A DNA stretch of 28,518 bases from SURF-13 sp038924245 (lineage in GTDB: Bacteria; Pseudomonadota; Gammaproteobacteria; SURF-13): the NCBI GenBank assembly GCA_038924245.1, contig JBCKVB010000016.1:1-28518 (forward strand). Direction: 5' to 3'. Made by a program: the position numbers and the translations under genes. The notes under the pieces were generated by a model. That model was given only the letters and a program-made list of their open reading frames with translations, had not been told where the DNA came from and did not search any database. Shown here one piece after another: positions 21,258-28,518 of the stretch. Position 1 is the first letter of the stretch. Each line of letters starts with the position of its first letter.

Positions 21258-23384
21258 ATGCAAGACCAGCCCCTCCACCTTCTCCGCACCGTCTTCGGCT
21301 ACGAACGCTTCCGCGCGCCGCAGGAGGAGGTCATCCGCGCCCTCATGGCGGGCGCTGATGCGCTGGTGCTCATGCCCACCGGCGGCGGCAAGTCGCTGTG
21401 CTTCCAGATTCCGTCCATCGCGCGACCGGGCACGGGCGTTGTGATCTCGCCGCTGATCTCGCTGATGCAGGATCAGGTGGCGGCGCTCAAGCAGGCCGGG
21501 GTGCGCGCCGCCTTTCTCAATTCCACGCTCGATGCGGCCACGGCGCGCGCCATCGAGCAGCAATTGTTGAACGGCGAACTCGATCTGCTCTACGTCGCGC
21601 CCGAGCGCCTGATGACCGAGCGCACGCTCGACCTGCTGGCGCGCTCGAAGATTGCGCTGTTCGCCATTGACGAGGCGCACTGCGTCTCGCAGTGGGGCCA
21701 CGACTTCCGCCCCGAATACATCCAGCTCTCGGTGCTACACCAGCGTTTCCCCAACATCCCGCGCATCGCGCTCACCGCCACCGCGGATGAGCCCACGCGG
21801 CGCGAGATCATCGCGCGCCTCGCACTCGAAAACGCGCGCGTGTTCATCAGCGGTTTCGACCGTCCCAACATCCGCTACCGCATCGCCCAAGGCGGCGGCA
21901 GCGCGCGTGAACAATTGCTGCGCTTCATCCGCGCGGAACACGCGGGCGACGCCGGCATCGTCTACTGCCTGTCGCGCAAGCGCGTGGACGAAATCGCCGC
22001 CTGGCTCGCAGCCCAGGGCCTGGACACGCTGCCCTATCACGCCGGGCTGTCGGCCGAGGTGCGCGAGCGTAACCAGTCGCGCTTCATCAACGAGGAAGGC
22101 GTCATCATCGTCGCCACCGTCGCCTTTGGCATGGGCATAGACAAACCCAACGTGCGCTTCGTCGCGCACCTCAACCTGCCGAAGAGCATCGAGGCCTATT
22201 ACCAGGAAACCGGCCGCGCCGGGCGCGACGGCCTGCCCGCCGACGCGTGGATGATCTACGGCCTGCAAGACGTCATCACCCTGCGCCAGATGCTGGAAAG
22301 CTCCGAGACCGACGCCGCGCACAAGCGCGTCGAGCGCCACAAGCTCGACGCCATGCTCGGCCTGTGCGAGCTCACCACTTGCCGCCGCCAGGCGCTGCTC
22401 GCGTATTTTGATGATGCGCAGCCCCGCCCCTGCGGCAACTGCGACACCTGCCTCGCACCGCCCGAAACCTGGGACGCCAGCGTGCCCGCGCAGAAGGCGC
22501 TCTCCTCTGTACACCGCACCGGTCAAAGATTTGGCGTGAACTATCTGATTGACGTGTTGATGGGCAAAGAAGACGAGCGCATCCGGCGCTTCGGCCACGA
22601 CAAATCGAGCACCTTCGGCATCGGCAAGGAACTGAGCAGCAACGAATGGCGCGGCCTCTTCCGCCAGCTCATCGCGCGCGGCCTGCTCGCCGTGGACCTC
22701 GAAGGCCACGGCGCGCTGAAACTCACCGGCGCTTGCCGCCCCGTGCTGCGCGGCGAAGAGCGGTTGTGGCTGCGCCGCGAAGCAAAGAAACCCGAGCCAG
22801 CGAAAAAAGCCAAGACCCCACGCGAAGCGCGCGGCCCGTTCAACACGGAGGCCGGCCAGCGCCTGTGGGAAGCCCTGCGCGCCCGCCGCCTGGAGCTCGC
22901 CAAGGCGCAAGGCGTGCCGCCCTACGTCGTGTTCCACGACGCCACCCTCGCGGAAATGGTCGAACGCCGCCCGGGGACGCTTGCGGAGCTCGCGCACATC
23001 TCCGGCGTCGGCGAACGCAAGCTCAACGCCTACGGAGAAGACTTCCTCGAAGTCATCCTCGCCCATCCGCGTGATGAGAACCAAGCCGCACCCGTCAACG
23101 ACACCGCCGCCGAGACCCTGCACCTGTTTCGTCTCGGTCTGGACGCCGCCGCAATCGCCGATCGTCGCGGCCTGAAAGAAACCACTATCTACAGCCATCT
23201 CACCCAAGCCATCGCACGCGGCGAACTCAAACTGCGCGATGTCGTGCCGCTGGACGAAGAAGACCTGGCCCGCATCCGCGCAGCCCTGCACGCCAGCGGC
23301 GGACAGACGCTCAAGCCGGTGTTTGAGGCATTGGGTGGACGATATTCGTATGAGGTGCTGCGGTGCGTGAGGCTGGCGGGATAG
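21258..23384 (+). CDS. recQ: ATP-dependent DNA helicase RecQ
   Basis: 708 aa. Walker A is MPTGGGKS (about residues 39-46) and Walker B is the DEAH box at 138-141 (AIDEAHCVSQWGHDFRPEY). Other motifs: SPLISLMQDQ (Ia), ALTATA (III), VATVAFGMGIDKPNVR (V) and QETGRAGRDG (VI). The zinc cysteines appear in CELTTCRRQALLAYF and CGNCDTC, followed by the RQC winged helix, an HRDC domain (about 525-600) and an extra C-terminal helix-turn-helix region (about 610-700; AADRRGLKETTIYSHLT-like). The final domain makes it longer than E. coli RecQ (about 610 aa). Role: unwinding 3'-tailed and recombination intermediates. Confidence 0.96.
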   Translation: MQDQPLHLLRTVFGYERFRAPQEEVIRALMAGADALVLMPTGGGKSLCFQIPSIARPGTGVVISPLISLMQDQVAALKQAGVRAAFLNSTLDAATARAIEQQLLNGELDLLYVAPERLMTERTLDLLARSKIALFAIDEAHCVSQWGHDFRPEYIQLSVLHQRFPNIPRIALTATADEPTRREIIARLALENARVFISGFDRPNIRYRIAQGGGSAREQLLRFIRAEHAGDAGIVYCLSRKRVDEIAAWLAAQGLDTLPYHAGLSAEVRERNQSRFINEEGVIIVATVAFGMGIDKPNVRFVAHLNLPKSIEAYYQETGRAGRDGLPADAWMIYGLQDVITLRQMLESSETDAAHKRVERHKLDAMLGLCELTTCRRQALLAYFDDAQPRPCGNCDTCLAPPETWDASVPAQKALSSVHRTGQRFGVNYLIDVLMGKEDERIRRFGHDKSSTFGIGKELSSNEWRGLFRQLIARGLLAVDLEGHGALKLTGACRPVLRGEERLWLRREAKKPEPAKKAKTPREARGPFNTEAGQRLWEALRARRLELAKAQGVPPYVVFHDATLAEMVERRPGTLAELAHISGVGERKLNAYGEDFLEVILAHPRDENQAAPVNDTAAETLHLFRLGLDAAAIADRRGLKETTIYSHLTQAIARGELKLRDVVPLDEEDLARIRAALHASGGQTLKPVFEALGGRYSYEVLRCVRLAG

Positions 23385-23392
23385 GGTCGCAT

Positions 23393-23412
23393 GGGGTGTG
23401 CGAATGCACCCC
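23393..23412 (+). terminator. Weak hairpin after recQ
   Basis: GGGGTG (23393-23398) and CACCCC (23407-23412) pair around an 8-base loop, nine bases past the recQ stop. No T-tract follows, so it may only be a stability element. Confidence 0.3.
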
Positions 23413-23485
23413 TGTGCCGTTGCCCGTAAAACACTAGCAGCAAGGCTGGGTTATACTTTGTTATCCGTATTTATCCCTTGGAGTC

Positions 23486-23920
23486 ATGATGATCACGCGC
23501 ACACTGTTCTCGCTTGCCGCTTTGGCATCACTCACTGTTTTCGCCCCGGCTTGTGCCGAGTCCGCGTCCACCGCACCGACTGATTTGGTCATGATCGATG
23601 TGCGGGCGGGCGTTGGTGCGGAGGCCAGCGCGGGCAAGCAGGTTTCCGTGCATTACACGGGCTGGCTGTATGATGCGGGCGCACCGAAGCAACACGGCAC
23701 CCAGTTCGACAGCTCGCTTGATCGCGGCCAGCCGATCACGTTTGTGCTGGGCACCCGGCGCGTCATCCGTGGTTGGGATATGGGCCTGGAAGGCATGAAG
23801 GTCGGCGGACAGCGCACCCTGATCATTCCGCCACATCTGGCCTATGGCGGGCAGGCGCGGAGGTTGATCCCGGCTAATGCGACGCTGATCTTTGATGTGG
23901 AGCTGGTCGACGTCAAGTAA
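23486..23920 (+). CDS. Secreted FKBP-type peptidyl-prolyl cis-trans isomerase
   Basis: 144 aa. A signal peptide (MMITRTLFSLAALASLTVFA..) precedes a single FKBP domain. VSVHYTGWLYDAG, GTQFDSSLDRGQPITFVLG, VIRGWDMGLEGMKVGGQRTLIIPPHLAYGG and PANATLIFDVELVDVK give the standard active-site and C-terminal strands. It catalyses proline isomerisation, probably in the periplasm, so it assists envelope protein folding. The first ATG (23486) is only two bases from GGAG; the second (23489) has better spacing. A TATACT (23452-23457) lies upstream as a possible -10 box. Confidence 0.93.
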   Translation: MMITRTLFSLAALASLTVFAPACAESASTAPTDLVMIDVRAGVGAEASAGKQVSVHYTGWLYDAGAPKQHGTQFDSSLDRGQPITFVLGTRRVIRGWDMGLEGMKVGGQRTLIIPPHLAYGGQARRLIPANATLIFDVELVDVK

Positions 23921-23953
23921 AAGCTCGCCGAGCTCCACGCACCTATCTATTTC

Positions 23954-24162
23954 TTAACAGTCGAAATCCCATGTACAGGACTGAATTTCCTTAACGCAAC
24001 GCTCACCCTCCATGATGATGCATTCCATCTTGCAGCGCATGCATCCCTGCAATTCTTTGGTGCCGGGCTGCTCTGGACTGACGCGCATGTTCTTGTTGAA
24101 GCGAGCACCTCTTTCCCGTTCTGGTCTACGATGGTGCGGCCATCATCGACTTCGCAGCTCAT
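23954..24162 (-). pseudogene. Small Cys-rich gene with an apparent frameshift
   Basis: Two frames each carry protein-like sequence, one after the other. From ATG 24162 the product begins MSCEVDDGRTIVDQNGKE, with a CxxC just at the start (the codon before the ATG is also Cys). After about 24110 this frame turns into composition typical of noise. The +/-1 frame then reads on: ATG 24088, MRVSPEQPGTKELQGCMRC, then KMECIIMEGERC and IQSCTWDFDC to TAA 23954-23956, with six cysteines. One indel would join them into a roughly 65-70 aa metal- or disulfide-binding protein. Alternatively the 44-aa product of 24088-23954 is the gene. The identity of any such protein is unknown. Fills most of the 337-base gap between flanking genes. 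Confidence 0.4.
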
Positions 24163-24257
24163 ACACGCCAGATTAAACGCTTTATTTTATTCCTCGGCAA
24201 GCGGCATCGTCGTCGAGTGGGTATGCTGGAATACGATTGGATATGAGAAGATAGCCC

Positions 24258-24638
24258 ATGGCCGGATTCATATTACGTCTGCTGATTGTCGCGCTTGGGC
24301 TGTGGCTGGCGTCTGAACTGGTGCCGGGCATTGAAGTGAAAGGCGTGGGGACGTTGCTCGGCTCGGCGCTGCTGCTGGGGATCGTCAATGCCGTGGTGCG
24401 GCCGCTGCTTATGATACTTACGCTCCCCATCACGGTGCTTACGCTCGGGTTGTTTCTGCTGGTCATTAATGCGGCGGCGTTGGGGCTGGTCGCGTGGATG
24501 TTCGAGAACTTCACCATCGCGGGCTTCTGGTCGGCGTTGTTCGGAGCGATTGTCGTGAGCGTGACCGGGTGGCTGGCGTCGTATTTCATCGGCCCGCGCG
24601 GGCGGGTCGAGATTATCGTCGTACAGCGCCGATTATAG
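24258..24638 (+). CDS. Phage-holin-4_2 / YvlD-family membrane protein
   Basis: 126 aa, four hydrophobic helices filling almost the whole protein. LLGIVNAVVRPLLMILTLPITVLTLGLFLLVINA is the family pattern: NxxVRPLL and LPITVLTLGLF. Related YvlD proteins are widespread small membrane proteins of unclear function, despite the holin name, and no phage genes are nearby. The last 26 bases overlap the end of hemW on the other strand, so the two genes are convergent. Confidence 0.88.
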   Translation: MAGFILRLLIVALGLWLASELVPGIEVKGVGTLLGSALLLGIVNAVVRPLLMILTLPITVLTLGLFLLVINAAALGLVAWMFENFTIAGFWSALFGAIVVSVTGWLASYFIGPRGRVEIIVVQRRL

Positions 24639-25818
24639 GCGTGCTCTGGCTCTGCGGCAAAAACATCGCGGTCAAATCGTTGAGGTAACGTTGTCCTTGC
24701 GTGGTGGGGCACACGCCTTGGATATTCCATTCGATCAAGCCGCGTTCTTCGGCCTGTTTGAGTGGTGGCTCGATAATGGAAAGGGACAGGCCGCTGTGTT
24801 CGGTGAACAGGCGTAGCGGGAAACCATCCGTCAGGCGCAGCGCGTTCAACATGAACTCGAACGCGGCATCGGCGGGCGCAAGCAGATTCTCTTCACCAAT
24901 GCGCGCCGGTGTCTCCGATTTATCCATATAGTCGCGCGGTTGTTTGAGTTTTCGCAGGCGTGTGATGGTTTGTTGTTGCGCGTCGCTGATTTTGCCGTGC
25001 GCGCCCGCGCCGATCCCCAGGTAATCGCCGAATTGCCAGTAGTTGAGATTGTGGCGCGCGCGCGCGCCTTTCCGCGCGTAGGCCGAGACTTCATAGTGTT
25101 CATAACCGTGTTCGGCGATCTCTGTCTGACAGTGGGTTTGCATGTCCTCAATCAGATCATCGTCCGGCAGTGGCGGCGGGTGTAGGTGAAACCAGGTGTT
25201 GGGCTCGAGGGTGAGCTGGTAATGCGAGAGGTGCTTGGGTTCCAGGGCGAACGCGGTATGCAAATCCTCCAACGCATCTTTTAAGGACTGTTCCGGCAAA
25301 CCGTACATCAAATCCAGATTGAAGTTGTCGAAGCCCGCCGCGTGCGCGTGCTCGGCGGCGCGCAGCGCTTCTTTGCGGCCGTGGATGCGGCCCAGGCGCT
25401 GTAAGCTCGCATCGTTGAAGCTTTGCACGCCGATGGACAGACGATTGATGCCGAGGGCGCGGAATTCTTTAAACTTCGCGTATTCGCTGCTGCCGGGATT
25501 GGCCTCCAGCGTGATTTCCGCGTCGGGCCGGATGGTAAGACGCGCGCGTAGCGCGGAGAACAATTCATCCAGCGCTTCGGGCGAAAACAGGCTCGGTGTG
25601 CCGCCGCCGATGAATACGGAAACAATCGGCCTGCCCCAGATGCGCGGTAAATCCTGATCGAGATCGGCGATGAGCGCGCGCACGTAACGGCGCTCATCGA
25701 AGTCCATGCGTTTTTCATGCGCGTTGAAATCGCAATACGGGCACTTGCGCTCGCACCACGGTAGGTGGATGTACAGCGACAGCGGCGGCAGCGCCGCGAA
25801 CTTAAACAGCAGGCTCAT
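24613..25818 (-). CDS. hemW: HemW, radical-SAM haem chaperone (coproporphyrinogen III oxidase-like)
   Basis: 401 aa. Radical SAM cysteines are Cys22, Cys26 and Cys29 (CERKCPYC). GGGTPSL, LEANPG, GINRLSIGVQSFN and YGLPEQ are the standard core motifs, and a HemN-type C-terminal domain follows. HemW lacks the HemN substrate-specific N-terminal extension and has been proposed to deliver haem to respiratory enzymes. The start overlaps the end of rdgB by 17 bases. The C-terminal tail runs past the usual end into the YvlD gene. Proximity to the haem-copper cluster is suggestive but this gene order is common. Confidence 0.93.
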   Translation of the reverse strand: MSLLFKFAALPPLSLYIHLPWCERKCPYCDFNAHEKRMDFDERRYVRALIADLDQDLPRIWGRPIVSVFIGGGTPSLFSPEALDELFSALRARLTIRPDAEITLEANPGSSEYAKFKEFRALGINRLSIGVQSFNDASLQRLGRIHGRKEALRAAEHAHAAGFDNFNLDLMYGLPEQSLKDALEDLHTAFALEPKHLSHYQLTLEPNTWFHLHPPPLPDDDLIEDMQTHCQTEIAEHGYEHYEVSAYARKGARARHNLNYWQFGDYLGIGAGAHGKISDAQQQTITRLRKLKQPRDYMDKSETPARIGEENLLAPADAAFEFMLNALRLTDGFPLRLFTEHSGLSLSIIEPPLKQAEERGLIEWNIQGVCPTTQGQRYLNDLTAMFLPQSQSTPIIGAVRR

Positions 25819-26443
25819 GGGCGGCGGCGATGTGTAATGCCTTCAGCATTTTATTGAGCGCCTGCGCGCGGTGGCTCAGGCGGTTTTTCATTTCGGGCGG
25901 CAACTCGGCGGAGGAGCAGCCGTGGGTGGGAACGAAAAAAACCGGGTCGTAGCCGAAGCCGTGTTTGCCCTTCGCTTCAAACAAGATGCGCCCCTCCCAA
26001 GTGCCCTGGCAAATGATGGGCGTGGGGTCGAGCGCGTGGCGCAGGTATACCATGACGCATACGAAGCGCGCGGCGCGTTCTGCTTGCGGCACTTCGGCCA
26101 AATCGACCAGCAGTTTTTCGAGATTGGCCCAGTCGGAGGCGCCCTTGCCCGCGTAGCGCGCGGAGTAGATGCCGGGCGCGCCGTGCAAGGCGTCTACCTC
26201 CAGGCCGGAGTCATCGGCGAGCGCGGGCAAACTGGTGTGGCTTGCCGCGTGCCGCGCCTTGATGATGGCGTTCTCGACGAAGCTCAAGCCCGTCTCTTCG
26301 GCGTCCGGCACGTTGAACTGCGATTGCGGCACGATCTCGGCCAGCGCACCGGCCAGCGCCTGAATCTCCAGCACCTTGCCGGGATTGCTGCTCGCCAGCA
26401 CGATCTTAGGCGGTAAGTGCGGCCTTTTGCCTTTGGATGACAT
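25802..26443 (-). CDS. rdgB: XTP/dITP diphosphatase, RdgB/HAM1 family
   Basis: 213 aa. The N-terminal KIVLASSNPGKVLEI and LADDSGLEVDALHGAPGIYSARYAG are the signature of the Ham1 family. The enzyme hydrolyses non-canonical purine NTPs to the monophosphate and pyrophosphate, keeping the nucleotide pool clean. FEAKGKHGFGYDPVFFVP and LSHRAQAL are the other conserved blocks. The ATG at 26443 lies inside the end of rph (38-base overlap), so the genes are translationally linked. A shorter start is possible. Confidence 0.95.
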   Translation of the reverse strand: MSSKGKRPHLPPKIVLASSNPGKVLEIQALAGALAEIVPQSQFNVPDAEETGLSFVENAIIKARHAASHTSLPALADDSGLEVDALHGAPGIYSARYAGKGASDWANLEKLLVDLAEVPQAERAARFVCVMVYLRHALDPTPIICQGTWEGRILFEAKGKHGFGYDPVFFVPTHGCSSAELPPEMKNRLSHRAQALNKMLKALHIAAAHEPAV

Positions 26444-27122
26444 CCTGAATTCCGGCGCGTGCGAGTTGCAGCATCGCGGACATTTCCTGCTCGCTGAACG
26501 GGTGGCCCTCGGCGGTGCCCTGGATTTCGATGTAACCGCCTGCGTCGTTCATGACCACGTTCATGTCGGTTTCGCAGGTGGAGTCTTCGGCGTAGTCCAA
26601 ATCCAGCACCGGCGTGCCTTTGTAGATGCCCACCGAGATGGAGGCGACCAGCGCACGTAGCGGATCGCGCGCGAGCAGGCCCTTGCGCTGCAGGCCTTGC
26701 AGCGCATCGTGCAGCGCGACGCAGCCGCCGCTGATGGAGGCGCAGCGCGTGCCGCCATCCGCCTGGATCACGTCGCAATCTATAGTGATGGTGCGCTCGC
26801 CCAGCGCGGCGAGATCCACCACCGCGCGTAAGGAACGGCCGATCAGGCGTTGTATCTCCAGCGTGCGCCCGCCTTGCTTGCCTTGCGCGGCCTCGCGCGT
26901 GGTGCGTTTGCCGGTGGCGCGCGGCAACATGCCGTATTCGGCGGTCACCCAGCCTTGGCCCTTGCCCTTCAAAAACTGCGGCACCTTCTCGTCCACCGAG
27001 GCGGTGCAGATGACTTTGGTGTCACCGACCTCCACCAGCACCGAGCCTTCGGCGTGCTTGGTGTACTGGCGTGTGAAACGGAGGGGGCGTAATTGATCGG
27101 GGGCGCGGGCGCTGGGACGCAT
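26406..27122 (-). CDS. rph: Ribonuclease PH
   Basis: 238 aa. It trims tRNA 3' ends by phosphorolysis. Characteristic motifs: GSVLVEVGDTKVICTASV, GWVTAEYGMLPRAT, RTLEIQRLIGRSLRAVVDL, ITIDCDVIQADGGTRCASISGG and LDLDYAEDSTCETDMNVV. Length matches E. coli RNase PH. It is the first gene of the overlapping rph-rdgB-hemW operon and is divergent from yicC across 121 bases. Confidence 0.96.
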   Translation of the reverse strand: MRPSARAPDQLRPLRFTRQYTKHAEGSVLVEVGDTKVICTASVDEKVPQFLKGKGQGWVTAEYGMLPRATGKRTTREAAQGKQGGRTLEIQRLIGRSLRAVVDLAALGERTITIDCDVIQADGGTRCASISGGCVALHDALQGLQRKGLLARDPLRALVASISVGIYKGTPVLDLDYAEDSTCETDMNVVMNDAGGYIEIQGTAEGHPFSEQEMSAMLQLARAGIQDVIQRQKAALTA

Positions 27123-27163
27123 GATGGCGTGTAAAAATTTCTAAAAAGAGAACAGTTTAACAC

Positions 27164-27179
27164 AGACGCCCCGGCGTCT
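27164..27179. promoter_or_regulatory. Short palindrome between rph and yicC
   Basis: AGACGCC (27164-27170) and GGCGTCT (27173-27179) form a perfect 7-bp inverted repeat with a 2-base centre, overlapping the -35 side of the yicC promoter. It could be an operator for the divergent pair. No known regulator site is recognised. Confidence 0.3.
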
Positions 27180-27207
27180 TGCACGCGCGCGCCAATCCAC
27201 CTAGTAT
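27179..27207 (+). promoter_or_regulatory. Sigma-70-type promoter for yicC-gmk
   Basis: TTGCAC (27179-27184), a 17-base spacer and TAGTAT (27202-27207) stand 36 bases before the yicC start. The -35 hexamer is identical to that of the 34-aa gene's promoter at 4214. Inferred from box match and spacing. Confidence 0.55.
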
Positions 27208-27243
27208 GTGGAACCCCTTCTTTCAAGGCACATAGTAAGCACC

Positions 27244-28113
27244 GTGATCTCCAGCATGACCGCCTTCGCGCGGCAACAAAAGCAAACCGAATGGGGCAGC
27301 CTGGTGTGGGAGCTGCGTTCGGTCAATCACCGTTTTCTGGAGATCGCGCCGCGCCTGCCGGAGGACCTGCGCGCGCTGGAGCCGGAGCTGCGCGAGCGCG
27401 CCGGCGCGCGCATCAAGCGCGGCAAGCTGGATTGCACTTTGCGGCTGCAAACCGACCCGGCCAGGAGTACGCAAAAGCTGCACGTCAATCCAGGCGCGGT
27501 ACAGGAATTGGCGCGCGCCTGCCGTGAAGTGACCACGCTGTGGGGCGCGAGCGCGCCGCCCGATGCGCTAGACCTGTTGCGCTGGCCGGGCGTGGTGCAG
27601 GCATCTGAAATCAATCAGGAGCAGCTGGGGGCCCAGGCGCTGGCCTTGTTCGATGACGCGCTCAAAGAGCTGGTGAGCACGCGCGAGCGCGAAGGCGCCA
27701 AGCTCGCCGGGTTCCTCGAACAACGCCGGCACGACATGCAGCAGGTGATCGCGCAAGTGCGCGAGCAACTGCCGCGCATCCAGACCGAGCAGCGCATCAA
27801 GCTCATGCAGCGTTTGCTGGAGTTGAAGGCCGGTTTTGACCCGGCGCGCATCGAACAGGAAATGCTGATCCTGCTGCAAAAGATGGATGTGGAAGAAGAG
27901 ATCGCGCGCCTGCAGGCGCACCTGGATGAGATGGCGCGCGTCATGAACGAGAAAGGGCCGGGCGGCAGGCGCCTGGACTTTCTCATGCAGGAGCTGGGGC
28001 GCGAGGCCAACACCCTGGGTTCCAAATCCGTGGATCTCGCCACCACGCGCGCCTCCATCGAGCTCAAGGTGCTGATCGAACAGGCACGCGAACAGATTCA
28101 AAACATCGAATGA
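27244..28113 (+). CDS. yicC: YicC-family endoribonuclease-like stress protein
   Basis: About 289 aa from GTG 27244 (MISSMTAFAR, the usual YicC N-terminus); ATG 27208 would add 12 atypical residues. VWELRSVNHRFLEI and the C-terminal GPGGRRLDFLMQELGREANTLGSKS are the family hallmarks. A long, Glu/Arg-rich coiled middle section spans about 150-240. YicC proteins are reported to act in RNA turnover. Its TGA overlaps the gmk ATG (ATGA), the conserved yicC-gmk pairing. Confidence 0.93.
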   Translation: MISSMTAFARQQKQTEWGSLVWELRSVNHRFLEIAPRLPEDLRALEPELRERAGARIKRGKLDCTLRLQTDPARSTQKLHVNPGAVQELARACREVTTLWGASAPPDALDLLRWPGVVQASEINQEQLGAQALALFDDALKELVSTREREGAKLAGFLEQRRHDMQQVIAQVREQLPRIQTEQRIKLMQRLLELKAGFDPARIEQEMLILLQKMDVEEEIARLQAHLDEMARVMNEKGPGGRRLDFLMQELGREANTLGSKSVDLATTRASIELKVLIEQAREQIQNIE

Positions 28114-28518
28114 GCGGCGCACTGTACATCGTCGCCGCGCCCTCCGGGGCGGGGAAATCGAGCCTGGTGCAGACGCTCATCAAGACCACGCCGAATCTCG
28201 CCGCCTCCATCTCCTACACCACGCGCCCCCTGCGCCACGGCGAGCAGGGCGGGGCGCATTATCATTTTACCGATGAACAGGGTTTCGCGGCGCGCCTCGC
28301 GCAAGGCGATTTTCTGGAGCACGCCGTGGTGTTCGGCCATCGCTACGGCACCTCGCGCTCGTTTGTGGAGGAGCGCCTGCGGCAGGGGCTGGACGTGATA
28401 CTCACCATAGACTGGCAAGGCGCGCGCAGCATCCGCGAGGCGCAGCCGGATTGCGTCAGCGTTTTCATCCTGCCGCCCTCGCGCAAGGCGCTGCGCGAGC
28501 GGCTCGCGGCTCGCGGCC
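28110..28518 (+). CDS. gmk: Guanylate kinase, 5' part (runs off the window)
   Basis: 136 codons are present. The P-loop APSGAGKSS is at about residues 10-18. SYTTRPLRHGEQGG and HYHF belong to the GMP-binding lid. DFLEHAVVFGHRYGTS and DVILTIDWQGARSIR (Walker B-like) follow. The enzyme phosphorylates GMP to GDP. It starts within the yicC stop codon. About 65-70 C-terminal residues should lie beyond the window. Confidence 0.95.
   Translation, partial: MSGALYIVAAPSGAGKSSLVQTLIKTTPNLAASISYTTRPLRHGEQGGAHYHFTDEQGFAARLAQGDFLEHAVVFGHRYGTSRSFVEERLRQGLDVILTIDWQGARSIREAQPDCVSVFILPPSRKALRERLAARG

Noticed and set aside
24258..24638. Prophage remnant suggested by the holin-family name
   Set aside because: YvlD-type proteins are chromosomal membrane proteins; no phage structural, lysis or integrase genes are nearby.

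Overview
The window reads as a GC-rich gammaproteobacterial chromosome segment, possibly from an autotrophic or sulfur-oxidising relative of the Chromatiales or Acidiferrobacterales. That placement is inferred from protein style and from the rph-rdgB-hemW / yicC-gmk gene order; no rRNA or marker search could be run. No tRNA, rRNA, CRISPR array or insertion sequence was found.

Left flank (1-4440): a thioredoxin-domain (DUF255/YyaL) gene broken by an in-frame amber codon, a 13-residue remnant of a response-regulator gene lying directly against rlmI, then rlmI, five back-to-back hairpins, lgt and thyA, and a 34-aa membrane peptide with its own promoter and terminator.

Core (about 4480-20300): a large respiratory locus. 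A short plus-strand arm (a CcoN-like fragment protein and a Cys-containing unknown) converges on a long minus-strand arm, mostly overlapping or tightly spaced. In order of transcription the minus arm encodes a 47-aa TTG-start membrane peptide, a dihaem cytochrome c, a membrane-anchored cytochrome c, a second CcoN-like fragment protein, a thioredoxin-like lipoprotein, small membrane proteins, a CcoN-type haem-copper catalytic subunit, a CcoO-like monohaem cytochrome, a 227-aa membrane protein, a 43-aa peptide, a 102-aa membrane protein, a CcoS-like protein, another monohaem cytochrome, an FGE/NirV-like protein, a 73-aa and a possible 24-aa membrane peptide, a spermidine-synthase/transporter fusion, CcoG, a 137-aa membrane protein and a FixH/YtkA-like lipoprotein. 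A 71-aa gene lies on the opposite strand inside it. Together these look like one divergent cbb3-related terminal reductase with its electron donors and assembly factors. No standard CcoP, CcoI or CcoQ was seen. The catalytic subunit keeps all haem and copper histidines and the helix VII tyrosine, but has Gln where canonical CcoN has a conserved Glu. Whether it reduces O2 or NO cannot be settled from the sequence.

Right flank (20457-28518): an unknown two-TM-anchored protein divergent from the respiratory operon, recQ, an FKBP-type isomerase, a probably frameshifted Cys-rich mini-gene, a YvlD/phage-holin-4-like membrane protein, the overlapping minus operon rph-rdgB-hemW, and a divergent plus operon yicC-gmk (gmk runs off the window). 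hemW, a probable haem chaperone, fits the haem-rich neighbourhood but belongs to a commonly conserved housekeeping cluster.
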